Shown one piece after another: positions 35,361-47,900 of a stretch of 64,000 nt of DNA (position 1 is its first letter; the number at the start of each line of letters is the position of its first letter). A model generated the notes under the pieces. The model was given only the letters and a program-made list of their open reading frames with translations, made no database searches and was not told the origin of the DNA. Origin of the DNA: Gymnogyps californianus (Eukaryota; Chordata; Aves; Accipitriformes; Cathartidae); contig NC_059477.1 in the NCBI RefSeq assembly GCF_018139145.2, forward strand, positions 30,483,502-30,547,501, given 5' to 3'. The translations under genes were made by a program, and so were the position numbers.

Positions 35361-36535
35361 TGTTTTGATAAGAGTTAGTCCTCTGTTCCCTGATTATGAG
35401 AAATGGTTGGAGGCAGATGGCTGTGAAGGAGCTTTTGCAGTTGCTAGTGTGAGATCTCTGCCCTTTTTTATTTATTTATTTATCTGTTTTGAACAGTGAT
35501 TTCCTCTTAGGCTTCTCCCCATGATAAAACTCTTCACTTTTCACAGGATGTAATTTCCTCATTTTCCGGGTTCTTCTGAGGCTCAGGAAAGTATGGTTCA
35601 GCAGTTCAACCTGCTATATTGATCTTCGTCTTTAAGCAAAGAGATGCACGAGACCTTGCCTCAGAAGCAGTGGAGTGTTTAAACTTCTTCCTTTCCCAAG
35701 CTCATCCTTTAACTTGGTTATTTATTGTTTGTCAATGTTGTTATCCATATAGATGCTCAGGTCTTTTTTGACTTTTCCTGAATTCTTGTCCACACTAATT
35801 TCTTATGGCAAAAGGTTCCCCTGAGGAGCCACATGTCAAAATCTCTTACGTCTGCAAGTGGTAGTGAGCGGTGCATTACAGCTGACGATCTCGATTTCCA
35901 GTTGAGAATTCAAACAGTGTTGCATTTGAACAGCCACCTTTTCTTCTGGCTGCGCTTTTTCCGAGGCTCACAGTTTCCAATTTTCAGATTACTTCTGTCA
36001 GAACCAGGAATTTTTTAACTTCTAAAAAAACAACTCAGGAAGGAGGATGCATAGATGACCAGCTCTTCATGGTTTTCATTCTTTGTAACACAATAGCAGG
36101 ATAAAGAAATTACACGGGGAGAGATGGATTCTAAATAATTATGTTTATTCAGTACACAGAGATATGCCAAGCCTTGCCACAGAGGTACTGCTGCTCTGTT
36201 TTATGTGGCTTTTACATAGCATAGAGGGAGCCCTGTGAGCACCACAACAGGCTTTCAAAGTCTTTCAAGGGCTGTTCCAGTATTAATACCAGTTCCCTTC
36301 CACAAGAAGTGCTCAAGGGGAAGGGGGGAGGACAGGAGGATGCTGGGGACTGCAAAGAAAATTCATGTACGTTAACAGAGTGTAAGAATTTTGGGTACAG
36401 GGTTTACGGTTATTTTTGGCACTGGTAAAGTAAATGTTCATTTGTGAGTTTTGTTAACAGAATATTTAAACTGTAGAGGTAGTCTAATGTTGATGTATAT
36501 CTCCTTGGGGGGCTTTTCCCATTCTTTTTCCAGCT
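35361..36535. other. Unique AT-rich non-coding sequence
   Basis: No gene recognised. It includes a short TTTA microsatellite at 35464-35483. The sentence-like 'gatgctcaggtcttttttga' at about 35753 faintly recalls an antisense LINE motif but is not called. Confidence 0.45.
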
Positions 36536-36661
36536 CTGGGTTTAATAATAGTAATATTCTTGTCATATATATTAGATAATGGTCATCATATTTGCCTGTC
36601 TCCATAGGGACACCGTGAAAATTAATGAGCTAGTGTTTATAAAGGAGGACACTCAGATCCC
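36536..36661 (+). mobile_element. MIR-type SINE 3' part, sense
   Basis: 'tgtctccatagggacaccgt' is followed by 'gaaaattaatgagctagtgt' and 'ttataaaggaggacactcag'. This matches the sense MIR 3' section ('cctcatagggttgttgtgag', 'gattaaatgagttaatgt', 'ttgtaaagcgctttgaga'), preceded by the expected AATAATAGTAATA. Confidence 0.65.
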
Positions 36662-38929
36662 CTTACTCTGACTAATTACTCTCTGAATACCTGTATTGAT
36701 TTAGCAGGAGTGTTCCCAGTATGGGATGATGTTTTGCAGAGAGAAGAGCATCCAAGTCTGGTGAGAAGTGCCTTGGGGATGACACATGCTGCTGGTTTCC
36801 CAGCCAGCTCTGAGGAGTATATTGACAAATACCTGATACTCGAATATGTCACCTTCCCTTCTCCAGGCTCTGCAGGACACATTTATTGCAACAGATTATC
36901 TCCACGGTTTGTTAGACCAAATAAAACATGACTTGAGGGGGAAATCCTCAGGTTTCAGGGTCTGAACGTTGGGGAAGGCAGTATCTATTGTAGGCTAATA
37001 TATGTATCACTGCGTGTGTTTGGGTGCATAGATAATGTTTGTACATGTCAGATCAGGAGAAATGTATTTCAATATGTATATTTTTCTTCCTGATCTAACA
37101 AGTACAAACTTCAACTGTTGGTAAAAGCACCAGTTTGTAATTGTATTTAATAAGAGGATGGCCTGGAGCCAAGCACCCAGAGATCCCAGCACCACTGGGT
37201 TTGGGAATGAAGCAGGTCTCGGTCAGGGCTCTGTGATGCAGACACATCCCATCCCTGTGCTCCATCCTGGTGAGGGCTCTGGCACCCACTGAGGGTGACA
37301 GGTACGACAGCTCCAGCTAGATTTTCTGACCAGAAAAACTGGGGCTTCAGGCAAAAACTGGGCCAGAAGAACATGAGCTGAAAGGAAAAATCTAATGACT
37401 AAGCAACCACCAAGTAATACAGTTCGTTGAGTTTAGCACTTAAACCTGTTGTTCAGATAGCAGCAGCAGTTGAACCTCAGCAGCCCAGACTGCAAAATCC
37501 ACACCAGTCCTGTGCAGAATTAGCCTGTCCCGAGGCCAAACTACCACAGTTTAGCTTGCTACCCAGACCAAAAGCAGCTTGTCACGGCCACCTCGCAGCT
37601 ATTGGTGCAGACAAGCAGCTCCCCCCAAGCAAAGGATGAAAGCGGTTCATTTACACCGAGGGATTGGAGAGCAAAGAGCAATCAGTGGTGTAAAGCACAG
37701 GCCGTTAGCCCTGGACATCCCCAGTTTCAAGGCTTGCAGTGCTCCAGGTCCACAGTGCAGACCGGAGAGCATACGGAGCAAGCAGACCAGCTCCTCTACC
37801 CGGCTCCGGGAGTCTCGTATCTCATCCTTTGCCAATCACCAGCCTCTGAACTGAAGGAAAGTTTATCCCAGGCCAGGTACGGCGCGAAGGATACACATTT
37901 CTGCGTGCTATGACTCAGACGCAAAGTAGCAGCTTTGGTCTGGTGGAGGTGGAGCTGGGTATATGTTGCAGCCCAAGCATAATAAAGGTCTGGAGGCTAT
38001 AAGTGGGGAAAACCATTCACAGTCCTGACTTGGCAAAGCTCTTAAAAAAAAAAAAAAGAGCTCTTTGCCCCAAGCCACAGAGCCTCCCAAATCTCAGTTG
38101 GTTCCCAGAATTCAGACATCAGTGTTCCTACGAGAAATGAACACACACTGTTCGTTTTAGTAAGGATCGAATTGGCAGCTGCGTGGAGTATTAGTTACAA
38201 GAACATAATAGACGTGGTAGAGGGCATCTTTAAGCCACTAAAAGTGACTAAAGGGATGTCCTGTTACTCCTGGAGTCCTTTTCCTTTGGTTTCTTCCAAA
38301 CAGTCGTGCAGCAGAAATGTATTGTTCTGGGGAGGTGAACACTTGAATGTCCTTTCAGTGGGACAGTGCTGCTCTTGAGGCATTCACTGCTTCCTAGATT
38401 GCATTAAGGGTTGCGCTTTGCTGCAGCTTTTAGAGATACCTTTGCTTTTGTAGGCCTTTCCCGTAACTGTTCCGCAAGTCCGAATATATCCTGAGTGTTG
38501 CGACCTAACAGCACAGCATGTATTTTTTGTGTGACTCTTGCGATATTGCCTCATTTAACAGTAATCTGGTATCATCCCAGCTTCGCAGACTCAAGGGTCA
38601 GATGTTGTGATGACTGAGTTGTGGCAGGACAGTACTGCTCACCATTTTGAAAGTTTCTTCCTGCAGAAACTCTGAGTGTGTGTGTGCATACATACATTTT
38701 CATGGTTTATTCTTCTTTAAGCAGCCTGAAATCTCTCTGGATCCCTGACTAGATGCAGGGAAAGCATATATGTGACTTGATTCTAATTTTCTTTGGGACT
38801 TAATGGCTTTGCCTTTTGGAGCAAGATGTATGTTGTAGCAGAAAGGCCTTAGATGAGATACCATTTCTGTGCAGCTGAGCACAGAAGCTTTACTGAAACC
38901 ACATAAACCCTGTTTGGGGCAGGCTGGTG
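36662..38929. other. Unique non-coding sequence
   Basis: No recognisable gene. It contains an A14-like run at 38043-38057 between AAGAGCT-like words, and a GT/CATA microsatellite at 38675-38696. Overlapping frames at 37427-37913 are unrecognisable. Confidence 0.45.
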
Positions 38930-38935
38930 GTGGTG

Positions 38936-39022
38936 TACAAATGAGGAAACTGAAGGTTGGAGAAGTTAAGGTCATGGCATTAGAGGAAGAACCTGGAAAC
39001 TACGAGTTTCAGTCCCTTTGAC
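38936..39022 (-). mobile_element. MIR-type SINE fragment, antisense
   Basis: 'caaatgaggaaactgaaggt' is followed by 'tggagaagttaaggtcatgg', 'aagaacctggaaac' and 'gagtttcagtccctttga'. This follows the antisense MIR core ('agatgaggaaactgaggcac', 'agagaggttaagtgac', then 'gaacccagg'). Confidence 0.65.
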
Positions 39023-39539
39023 AGCATGGAAGAGAAGAAACCAAAGTTGCTGGTTCTCCCTCTTTGGCCACTAAACACAACTGCTCATATTGTACTGCTG
39101 CAGCAAAGTGTCTTCATCGGAGGTGGTCCCCTGCGTAGCCTGGATAAACCACTGAGGATTGAACCACAACAAAATATCCTCGTCACTAAGTCTGCAGATC
39201 TGGAGGGGAAAGAAATGAGGGATAGAAACAATGGATGGTTTTTGCTGGTTGCCAAGATTTATAATGATGATTACGATGATGATGAGTAGCTGAAGGAATG
39301 TTGCTCGCATTGTAAACCACTGATCTCCTGACGCTCATCAGCAGAATTTCAGCTCTCAGATATTTTAGCACTGGGGTGTTTTCTATCCTTATCCAAGTGG
39401 TTTATTTAATACAGCTGCAGCCAAAACCCCAGCATGGTGGCTTCCAGCTGCAGAGCCTGCGAGCCTCCTCCACAGACCCCCCCTTGAGAGGCTGCCATGC
39501 TGAGAGCCCAGCACAGGGAGCAGGAGGAAGAGAAGCGGC
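39023..39539. other. Unique non-coding sequence with GAT microsatellite
   Basis: A GAT/ATG-type trinucleotide tract lies at 39262-39286 (GATGATTACGATGATGATGA). It gives an Asp-rich end to a short frame that is not a recognisable gene. Nothing else is identified. Confidence 0.5.
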
Positions 39540-40215
39540 AGATGTCACCGTGTGACATATCTTGTTTATCTTTTATTTATTGCAGGTATTTATACAGGGC
39601 AGGTCTCTCTGTTCCCTGCTCACAACTTTGCACCAGTGGTGGCTGCCGCTTGCCAGGCAGAGGCAGGGGGAAGGCAAGGGAAGGGGCATGAATAATGCAG
39701 CACAATATATTTATCAACATTGTCAAGTTGAGCCTCAGATCAAGTTTAGTGGGTAAAGAAGGGGCTTTGAATTCCCGCCATACAACACATTAAGATTCAG
39801 ATAACTTGATTTTGTAAAATAAGCAAGTCCGAGGGGCTGAAACCCAGGAAGTCTGTGTACAAAATGCAGCTCTGTTTTTTTTTTCTTTCTTTTCTTTCCC
39901 TCCTCGTGTCACTAGTGTGGGATTTGAGGTGGGGGGGAATGGCCTGAAAAAGATTAGCTGGCCACGAACACATTTCTCGCCTTCTTCCACTGCACATCTC
40001 TCCCACGCTGCAGGACTGTTGCCCTGTGTGTAGAAGGGTTGTTTCTGTGCCTCCCCAATCCTCATGCAACTTTTGGCACTTCTTTGATGTGCACCATCAT
40101 TTGTAATTGTCGAGGCAGAAGTAATAAACAATTCCAAGTCAATAAGCCCGGGCAGCCAGATGGATGGTATTTCAGCTACTTAAAGCCTCTGCTGGCTTTT
40201 GTGAGCACCAGCCCC
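39540..40215. promoter_or_regulatory. Candidate conserved non-coding block
   Basis: Complex AT-rich sequence with 'gaataatgcagcacaatata' near 39690 and 'atcatttgtaattgtcgagg' near 40096. It has no repeat identity and lies directly before a CpG-rich patch. Regulatory status is inference. Confidence 0.25.
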
Positions 40216-40230
40216 AATGAGGCCAGGCAG

Positions 40231-40390
40231 CGAGCCACGTGCCGTTTCGGCGCTCCCCGGAAACCTCAAAGCTGCGTTTGACGGCGGTGTTGGAGTGCCG
40301 AGCTCTGTGGCATCCCCCGGACATCGCTCCTACCCCTGCTGGCGCTGGGGAGCCGAGCTCGGTGGAGATGGGCGATCTCAGAGCAAGTCG
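40231..40390. promoter_or_regulatory. CpG-rich patch (small CpG-island-like)
   Basis: By hand count there are 17 CpG dinucleotides in 160 bp, far denser than in the surrounding sequence. A further group lies at about 40513-40542. No TATA box, exon or known gene start is recognisable. Open frames at 40217-40693 overlap on the same strand in different frames and reflect GC content. Confidence 0.45.
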
Positions 40391-40681
40391 TCCCTGGCTG
40401 ATCCACCATTTCCCTTTTCTCCCCCAGCTTTGTGCAGTCCTTTCCCCATCATGGGCTGCAGTGCAGCCGTCGCTCCTGGTGTCATCTGCATGTCAGTGGC
40501 TCTCCAACCTCATCGTTGGTACGTGCGGGGTACGGCGCGGCTCCTGGGCATGGCCTTTGTGCTCCAGCAGTGGTGGAGCAGCCCTGCCTGCATCCCCGTG
40601 CTCACAGCGGCCTGGGCTTCCCTCACAGCCCTGGTCAGCTGCAGGAAGAGTACAAACTGCTCAGGCTTAGAGAAAAGTGAT

Positions 40682-40714
40682 CTAGCTAGCTAGCTACCTA
40701 TCTATTTATTTATT
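40682..40714. repeat. CTAG / CTAT / TTTA compound microsatellite
   Basis: CTAGCTAGCTAGCTACC grades into TATC and then TTTATTTATTTA. This is a tetranucleotide slippage tract directly before the MIR fragment. Confidence 0.9.
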
Positions 40715-41060
40715 AGAGCACTGGACTAGGACTTGAGAGAATATGGTCTGTCACAAACCACTCCAGTTGTTTCAAACAAGTCATTAGGGCTGGGATTTTC
40801 TTAAAGCACGTGGCAATGGTTCAACTCTTCTGCTGTTTGAAAAGAATGACAGTAAGTCCCGAATAACATCAAGGGGCAGGGAGGAAAGAAGCAAAGTGCA
40901 AGTTAAATTAGCACTGAGGACTTCAGAAACCCCCACCCTTCGTATTCCTATTTTCGTCTCTGTGCAATGGGAGTGACATTTCCTTACAGCTCAGAGAGCC
41001 CTGAAACTTAAACCACTTATAGCTGCAGTGGCTTTGCAATGCTGTGGACATGAATAACTT
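40715..41060 (+). mobile_element. MIR-type SINE, sense, in two parts
   Basis: 'gagcactggactaggacttg' and 'caagtcatt' (40715-40785) match the tRNA-related 5' part. After about 140 bp of other sequence, 'ctctgtgcaatgggagtgac' and 'ttccttacagctcagagagc' (about 40955-41060) match the core and 3' part. The gap implies an insertion or heavy divergence in the middle. Confidence 0.55.
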
Positions 41061-42149
41061 ACTTCAGCAAAAAGTCAGTATATTTTTATATACAAAAGAG
41101 CGTATGTAATCTCATTTTAATGTGAGTTGCTTGTTACCTAGACAGCCTGTATGTTTTGGGTCCTGGACACCAACATCCCTATGCCCCATCTCTTTGACAT
41201 TAAACCTTAGTTCGTCCCCTGGGTTTGGGGAGGCAAGTGCTGGTCCTGGGCTCTGAGGTTAGGAACTCATCCGCAGCCACTTGCCGACGGATAGTTGCTC
41301 ATTAAGGCATAATTCAGGGGACATTTTTTTACTGATACCACTTTTGGCTGCAAATAGTAATTGCAGATGAAAAAAAAACTAGTAAAGCTAGGTAGAAGCC
41401 AGGCTGGCCCTTGTGTGGTGGGCAATACTAGTTTACAGCCCCTGCTTTTTAAATGTCTGTGCAAGGACACCCTGGTGGGTGGGTGTGTGTGTGAAATTAA
41501 AATGGGATTGTTATTCAGCCTGCATTTTAAGTGCCTAACCTCTCCATTTTGAAGACATCCCTCTGCTTTGTGGGAAAGATCATACTCCTTAAATCGTTTT
41601 TTTTATTGGGGGGAGGAAGTCCACGGGGAGTTTCAGGGGCAGTTCACACTGTCAACTCAGCATTTTTGCACACTCAAAAAACATAAGTCTTCACAGTCAA
41701 AAAAAAAAAAAAAAGCCCCTGAAGAGATGATCTTAATTCTTAGCAATTTTTTTTATTTAAATGTGAAGAGTCTGGGCTTTTTTTTTTGTTTTTTGATTCA
41801 AACAAATAAATATTTTCCAGAAAGCAAACATAATTTCACTCTGTCTACAGCACACAAGGGAAAGAGAGAAAAGACTACTTGACCCCAGGACAACACGATG
41901 CTCTTTTTTTTCCGTTGTCTGGTTGTGGTGCAGGAATGTGCAATCTGCAGTCGGAACTGGCAGATGCACAACTTTTGTTTGTAAAACTGACTTCATTATT
42001 CCCGCTGTAGGGGTGGGCTGGCCGAAGATGTTTGGGATGCTGACAGTTTCTGGCCTTCCTGTTGAATCATCCATATATTTGGCCTGGACCGAACAATCAG
42101 TAGCATCGCTAAGCTCGGATGCAGGGTCTTGGGAATGAGGGAGCAGCTG
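41061..42149. other. Unique non-coding sequence
   Basis: No gene recognised. It contains a GGGT/GT tract at 41474-41493, an A16 run at 41699-41714 and T-rich patches near 41780. Confidence 0.5.
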
Positions 42150-42500
42150 GCACTTTTTAACCATAGCTTTTTAGCACTAGTTCTCATTATCTCAGCGTTA
42201 TCATGATTTTACTCCACCCTGTCCCTCGGTTTTATTTTGTCATCTGCTGAGACTACAGACTTTTTGGACTGGGGTTGTCTCCTCACATCACATGCAAAGA
42301 GTGGGGCAGAGATGGTTTTTACTGGAGCTTTAGATAGCACTATCACATTACGAATAACTATGATCTAATGTTATATATCACCCTAGAGCTAAAAATCCCA
42401 GCCGCCCACCAGTACTTAGCTATATTTTACTTCTGATGGCTTGTGCGGCGCTGCACCTCCTGCTTGTATCACTCTAATGACTGTCTTCCCTTATTTACCT
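42150..42500. promoter_or_regulatory. Candidate conserved non-coding block
   Basis: Complex repeat-free sequence rich in short factor-like words ('cacattacgaataactatga' near 42345, 'tcactctaatgactgtc' near 42469). No frame of interest. Regulatory status is inference only. Confidence 0.24.
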
Positions 42501-43114
42501 TCTCAGATGTCTGCCCTAGTCTGAAGCGATTCCCTTAAGGTTAAGACAAAGGCACTGGGGACAAAAATGATGTGTGATTATGTAATTAAAGCCTGTATTA
42601 ATATATGCAAGGTAGTCTGAGCAGCCCAAACTTTTGCATTTCTTTTGGAGCTCTTGAATAGATCTTCTCATTTGTCTAGTAAGACAAAACATTTTTTTCC
42701 TCATTTTCCAAAGTGAAATTTCTTTGTTTTCTTAACAGAAAACCCCACTTCCACTATGCCCAAAAATGATATTTCTGTTTCCTTTGCAACCACCCGTGGG
42801 GTTTGAACCACAGACCTACAGCACTGTAACAGAGGTCTCCATCATGTGTGAATTAAAGGGATTAAAACCAAAGTTAGACAGAATGAGAAAGCAGCAGCTC
42901 AGGGCTGGGCATTAGAAATGGGGGGTTGACGCAGGGTAACATCGCGTCCCCTCCATGGCAATCCCCGGCTGATCATGCTGTCTCCATGGGTCACCTCTTG
43001 TGTTCCCCCATTGCTGACCTTCCCCATTTATCACCTGTCCCCCTCCACATCTCAGCTGGAAATTTTCCCTTCCCAGTGCTGTGGACTGGCTCTCTCCTCC
43101 TCTCTCCCTCTCTG
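42501..43114. other. Unique non-coding sequence
   Basis: No gene recognised. 'ggtttgaaccacagaccta' near 42800 resembles a tRNA-type B-box inversion found in antisense SINEs, but the rest of such an element is not visible. Confidence 0.4.
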
Positions 43115-43235
43115 CTATTATTTATCCCTCTAATTGTGTAAAACGTTTTGGGCTGTAGTTTTCATGAAGGATGCTATGCAGAATAAAGTTGGTGCTGTAT
43201 ATAAGAAATTGTGAACTGTAATTTGTATTTCCTCC
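43115..43235 (+). mobile_element. Possible MIR-type SINE 3' end, sense
   Basis: 'gtgtaaaacgttttgggctg' is followed by 'catgaaggatgctatgcaga'. This recalls the amniote MIR end ('tgtaaagcgctttgagatct', then 'gatgaaaggcgctatataag'). It is short and diverged. Confidence 0.35.
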
Positions 43236-44490
43236 ACTGTATAACTCAGGATTATTAAATAAGGATGTGGCTGGATGCAGTTATTAATATCAAGTAGACA
43301 ATGCAATTTGTTTTTACCGTTTCCTTTTGTTGATCCCTCTTTATTACTTCTCATCTCGCTTGGAAACACAGAACGTTTGATTTGTGGCTTTGTGAGCATC
43401 GTAGCAGTGGGTCAGAGATGCAGGAGATGGAGAGGAGGTTAGGAGGCATGATTTGAGTGTCTGTGACTCAAAGTGACCAGCAAACTCCCCAGGGAGAGTT
43501 CAGTGTCTGCGAATCTCATTAGGTTGTTTATTTTATCTTACCTTCCTAGTATTTGATTTTTGCTAACACTTAGAAATCTTGCACTTCTGAATCACGTTGG
43601 CTTGGGATCTGAAGCACTGAACAGCTCATTACTATGGCAAACCTCAACTCCTTTGTGTCTCGTGACACTCCTACAACTCAATGACCTGGGTGGTAGCCTT
43701 ACCAAGGCCTCTGATCCTACCTTTTTGTTAGTATAGAGAGAAAAAAAAAGAAAAAAAAACCACAAAAAGGCATTAAAATTAAAGTCTCATGACTGTAATG
43801 AAAAGGTTATTTCCCCTTCTCTCGCAAGTTAAGTTCTGTGCAATTGCACCTCACTTTGTCCTGTCCATCTCGTAGTCTCATTAGCTGCTGGGTCACAGAG
43901 GAATTGAGGAGAGAGAGTTGGGGGTTTTATCTGCATGCCGTTCCAGCATGGAAGATTCAATGAGATGATGGCTTGTCATTTTTTATTAATGAGTTGGAGC
44001 CTGATTCATTATAGATGTGTGGAATGAGCTCGGTGTGGCTGCAGGGGAGGGGGAGGGACTCTGCCAAAGAAGAGGTACCTCCACCGTGGGTCTTCTCCTG
44101 CTTAGTCTTAAGCAAATTGGCTTACCAGTGTTGCTTGCCAGTGTGCTACAGGGCAGCTGAGTTAGTGTGCAGCTCCAGTTTCCCACTGCCCGAGCCCGTG
44201 TGTTTCAGCATATGACAAGTAGCCCCAGAGGAGAAATGAGTATTTAGTGATGCTCAACAATTAGACATTACAAAGAGGTTTCTAAGGGACCGTCACTTAG
44301 GGGCTGGCTGGCTGGCAGGTTGGTGGCTGAGAAAAAGGTTTCCCAAGTTTCTGTTTGAGGGGGTAGATTGGCGTGGTGGAGAAAATAATTTTCTCGCCAA
44401 CAGAAGCAAACAGCTGTGTGTCTTTCAGTCCTTCCTTACATGCTGGTGGCATGAATCGTACATATGTGTGATAATTGCGTATGTAGATGC
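43236..44490. other. Unique non-coding sequence
   Basis: No gene recognised. It includes an A-rich stretch at 43740-43759 and a short GGCT repeat at 44303-44316. Confidence 0.45.
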
Positions 44491-44545
44491 ACACATATAT
44501 ATACGCATACATATATATATATATATAAAAATATATATATTTATA
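44491..44545. repeat. TA / CATA microsatellite
   Basis: Alternating ATAT tracts with interspersed CATA and AAAA, about 55 bp long. The sequence is self-complementary and unstable in type. Short Tyr/Ile-rich frames crossing it are artefacts. Confidence 0.92.
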
Positions 44546-44679
44546 AAAACCCATGTGGTCAGAAAAACCCCTTTTGTGTTCAGAAGGAGGTGTGTCAAGT
44601 ACTGGGGAGGTTGAGGGCAGGTAACCCTCTTGCCCTTGGCGAATCCAAATGCCCTCAAGCAGGAGTGGGCACTGACACT

Positions 44680-44822
44680 TCGAGGACCCCCAAGCCGCAC
44701 CACCACAGGAACCCCCTCTTGACGGGTGGAGGCAGAGGCAGCATTATCCACTGCAGCCGCTGCCCCTTCGCCAGCAGCTCCTGGCTCCGGCGGCCCCGCC
44801 GGCAGGCTGTGACTATGGCGTG
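44680..44822. promoter_or_regulatory. GC-rich, moderately CpG-rich patch
   Basis: About ten CpGs in 143 bp, concentrated in the last 60 bp (CTCCGGCGGCCCCGCCGGC at about 44785). No exon or promoter element is recognisable. Confidence 0.35.
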
Positions 44823-44933
44823 CCTCTACCTCGCTGATCACACATGCCTCCTGCAAGATGCTTCCTCGGGGTGAGGAGGAATTTGGATAGTAAGAGCTGT
44901 TGAATGTTAGAAAACAGGGTTAAATAATTAAAG

Positions 44934-44976
44934 AGTATTTAAGCCCAGTTTAAACAGTATTTAAGCCAGTTTAAAA
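44934..44976 (+). repeat. 22-bp tandem duplication
   Basis: AGTATTTAAGCCCAGTTTAAA (from 44934) is repeated as AGTATTTAAGCCAGTTTAAA (from 44956), with one C missing in the second copy. The high similarity suggests a fairly recent duplication. Confidence 0.92.
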
Positions 44977-47900
44977 AGCCCAGCCCAGGCTCTTCTCCTT
45001 GCACAAACTTAATGAATTCTATTTTTGGTGCTTCTGTGTTTCTACCTATTGCTAGAAGAAGCCCTGAAAAGCTGCGAGAGGGGCTCCTCTCTCACACTTT
45101 TTGTGCTATTTCTATGGGCCAAAGAAGTGCAAGTAAATATCCCAGCTTTTGGAAGTGTCTGTGACAATAATCTGGTCTTTTGGAGAGTCACGAAGTTGCA
45201 GCTGGAGGCAGAATGGGCATCATTAACTTGCCTGTTGTAATGTGTTTATTATGTGTTTAAATTTGTAAGCTCTTTGCTCTTTACAGAGATAGGTAACCAT
45301 TCAGCATTAATCTCAGTGCAGACTGTCAGAAAGAGACATGCAGTTGGAGTTGTCTCTCGTGTTCTTCTTAATCTAAAGCGAAGGTCGTTCAGATTGAAGT
45401 TATCTGGCTGTTCTTTGTATACAGAAAAGCGTAAATTCTGTGTGTTTGGCGGTGGTCTCCCACTGGGAAGGTGTGGTATGTACCCCTGTGCCATGCTGGT
45501 GCACCGACCGGTGCACAAGTTTCTTCTCTACATCAAACCACCAACTGGGAGCGATTAAGGAAATATTCTTGAGCGTCTTAGAGAATCGTTAATTTAACAG
45601 CTCTTGTTGAATAAGGGAAATTTTTCCTGCTTTACATTTACACTTGCCCTTAGGTAAACTCTGGCTGAGGTTATGTTCTGGTGATCTGCAGAGGACAGAA
45701 CATGCTGTTTTCCAGTATTGTTATTTATAATCATGCAGTGTGGTTCAAATGTTTTAAAGGTAGCTGCACAACTGGGTACACACAGAAATAAAGATATGCT
45801 GCCTCTGTCTTTGGGGAGAGCTTTCTTTTCCAACATTTTTTCAGGCCCCCAAGTCTTTTCAAATGGTCGGGTGTACTATGTAGAAACTTAAATAAAAACT
45901 CAGGGTGCTGTTTGTTATTCTCTGCTTGCAAGGAAAATAAAAGATCAAACTGTCCTTGCAGTAAAAGCGCAGGCTTGAAAGGGTTAATGCAACAAACAGA
46001 CCTAAAGGAATCTTTTCCTCTTGTAAAATATGCAGCCGGCGTGACAGCAGTATTCCCAGAGTCAAGTTATCTTTTACATTAGTGAATGTTGTTCCTAAAG
46101 CTTTAGCTGGGGTAATAAATGATTCATGGTAACCACACCTTTGTGCACAGCCGTCCACTTGATGTTCAGTCCATACACGACTTCAAGAAGCCTTGTGCAG
46201 GAGCTCTACGGCTCCAGTTCAGCAGCTTTCTCCCAGTTAACTGTGACAGGGTGAAAGGCATTTGAGTAACAAATGGTAAGTCGAAGGGAAAGGTTTCTCT
46301 TCTGCCTCTTAAAGTGTAAATTAGCAGTGTTTGTTTGTGCTTTCTGTGCAACCCAAGTTTGATGCACACTCCTGAGAGTCTGGATGTGAAGAGGAGGCTA
46401 AGGAGGAGGCGGCTAAGTCTATTCTCTTCGGAAAAGAAGAAAATAGGAAGGGAACTTTAAAAGTTGTGTGTGTCAGTTCTCCAAGTGCTTCCCCAACATG
46501 CAACTAATGAGACCTCCCAGCACATCTGTACTGCAAAGGAGCAAGGCAGACCCCCTTGCAGAGGAGCTCCAAGTCAGATGACATTCAGAGTTGGGCTGGA
46601 GAGCAGGTCTCCCACTCCCTGACCTTCTGCTCACCCTGTTGAATGTCCACCAAGAGACCGAGCTCCTCCCAGACCCTTCTGCGCCCAAATGGAGCTGTGG
46701 ACCCAGGCTCCTTCTTCTGGGAGAAGGCGGCTGGCCCAGGTGGGAGCTCAGCTCTGGATTTTGGAAGGCCAAGGCTCAGTCCCTGCCACCTCAGCAGTTT
46801 GTCCTGCTGGGTTAGTCATTTGACAGTTAGTTATGTCACTTGATATGACACGTTAGATATGTTAACTTGACCTGACGTAAAGCACGATACATGGTCTATG
46901 CTAAACTGGTTAAACCACTGGCAAAATTAGAGATGCACATCCAGAGGGTTCTTCATCTGATCTGGAGGACGGATTGTAAAACCGTTGGGAAAATTGCTTT
47001 TGGAAGACTCTTTCCACAGATGGAGGGTAACTAACAAAAAGTTACCCATACGAGAGATGAACCCTATCTTTACTCTCTCCAGTTGCATTTATACAGGTGA
47101 AGAAATCAGGGCAGGACATATTCTCTGGCCCTGCAGGCCAGTTTAACAGCACTGCTTACGTCCAGACAGCTACACTGCCTTCCTCCCTAAAACAAAGCGA
47201 TCTTGTCCGCTCCACATACGGGGAACAGCCCTGGGCCAGTGCTCTCCTCCCAGCTGTGCCCACTGCTTCCTGGGCACAGCGCAGGAGGGAGGTTCCTGTC
47301 AGTCGAACAGAGCACCCCAATAGTTCCTTGGTGGGACTCACAGCCCTGCTGATACTTCTCCAACAGAGATGACTGAGAGGACAACTGCTAGACTTTGAGA
47401 CCCTGTGATTACTAAAGATAGATTTGTCCAAGCAGTAGGACTCGTGCAAGATTTAAAAAATCTAGAAAAGACTCTTCCGAATGGGACAGACAAGGTAGGC
47501 ACAAGGTTTGACCCAATTAGAGAGTGGACATTGCTAACAGGCCATTATGTCAGGACACTGGATGGTGATTTATAACACTCACTGTGTTCTGAGATCCAGT
47601 GAGAAGTGAGTGAAGAGAGGAGGTATCTAAAAGTAGGCCTGGACTAACCTGAGAAGTTTCTCAGCAGTTTAGAGAGGAGCCCAGAACTAAGCAGGACAGC
47701 AGACATCCAGGAATGACAAATACTAATGAAGGGAATTTGGCCGAGTTCATTGAGTTTTCTGCACAAACTCACGTGGGGGAGGTTTTTGGTTTTGATCTTG
47801 AGTTGACTTCCAAATGGATAGTCCTTATGTCATTCCCCTTATGACTATCCCCTGTGCGAGCATGAAACATTACGCCAAGCGTTCAGCTGACTTTCCCAGA

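Noticed and set aside
35730..35800. Second antisense CR1/L3-like LINE fragment
   Set aside because: One faint phrase ('gctcaggtcttttttgac') resembles the family. No colinear second motif could be found.
38034..38068. Hairpin with poly-A loop (AAGCTCTT and AAGAGCTCTT words)
   Set aside because: The arms pair over only a few bases once the extra CT is considered. Best explained by an A-run between similar words.
40217..40693. Three overlapping plus-strand open frames across the CpG-rich patch
   Set aside because: Several frames open at once indicates stop-codon depletion from high GC rather than coding.
42795..42830. tRNA-like B-box inversion ('ggtttgaaccacagac')
   Set aside because: No A box, acceptor stem or SINE body is visible at the right spacing.
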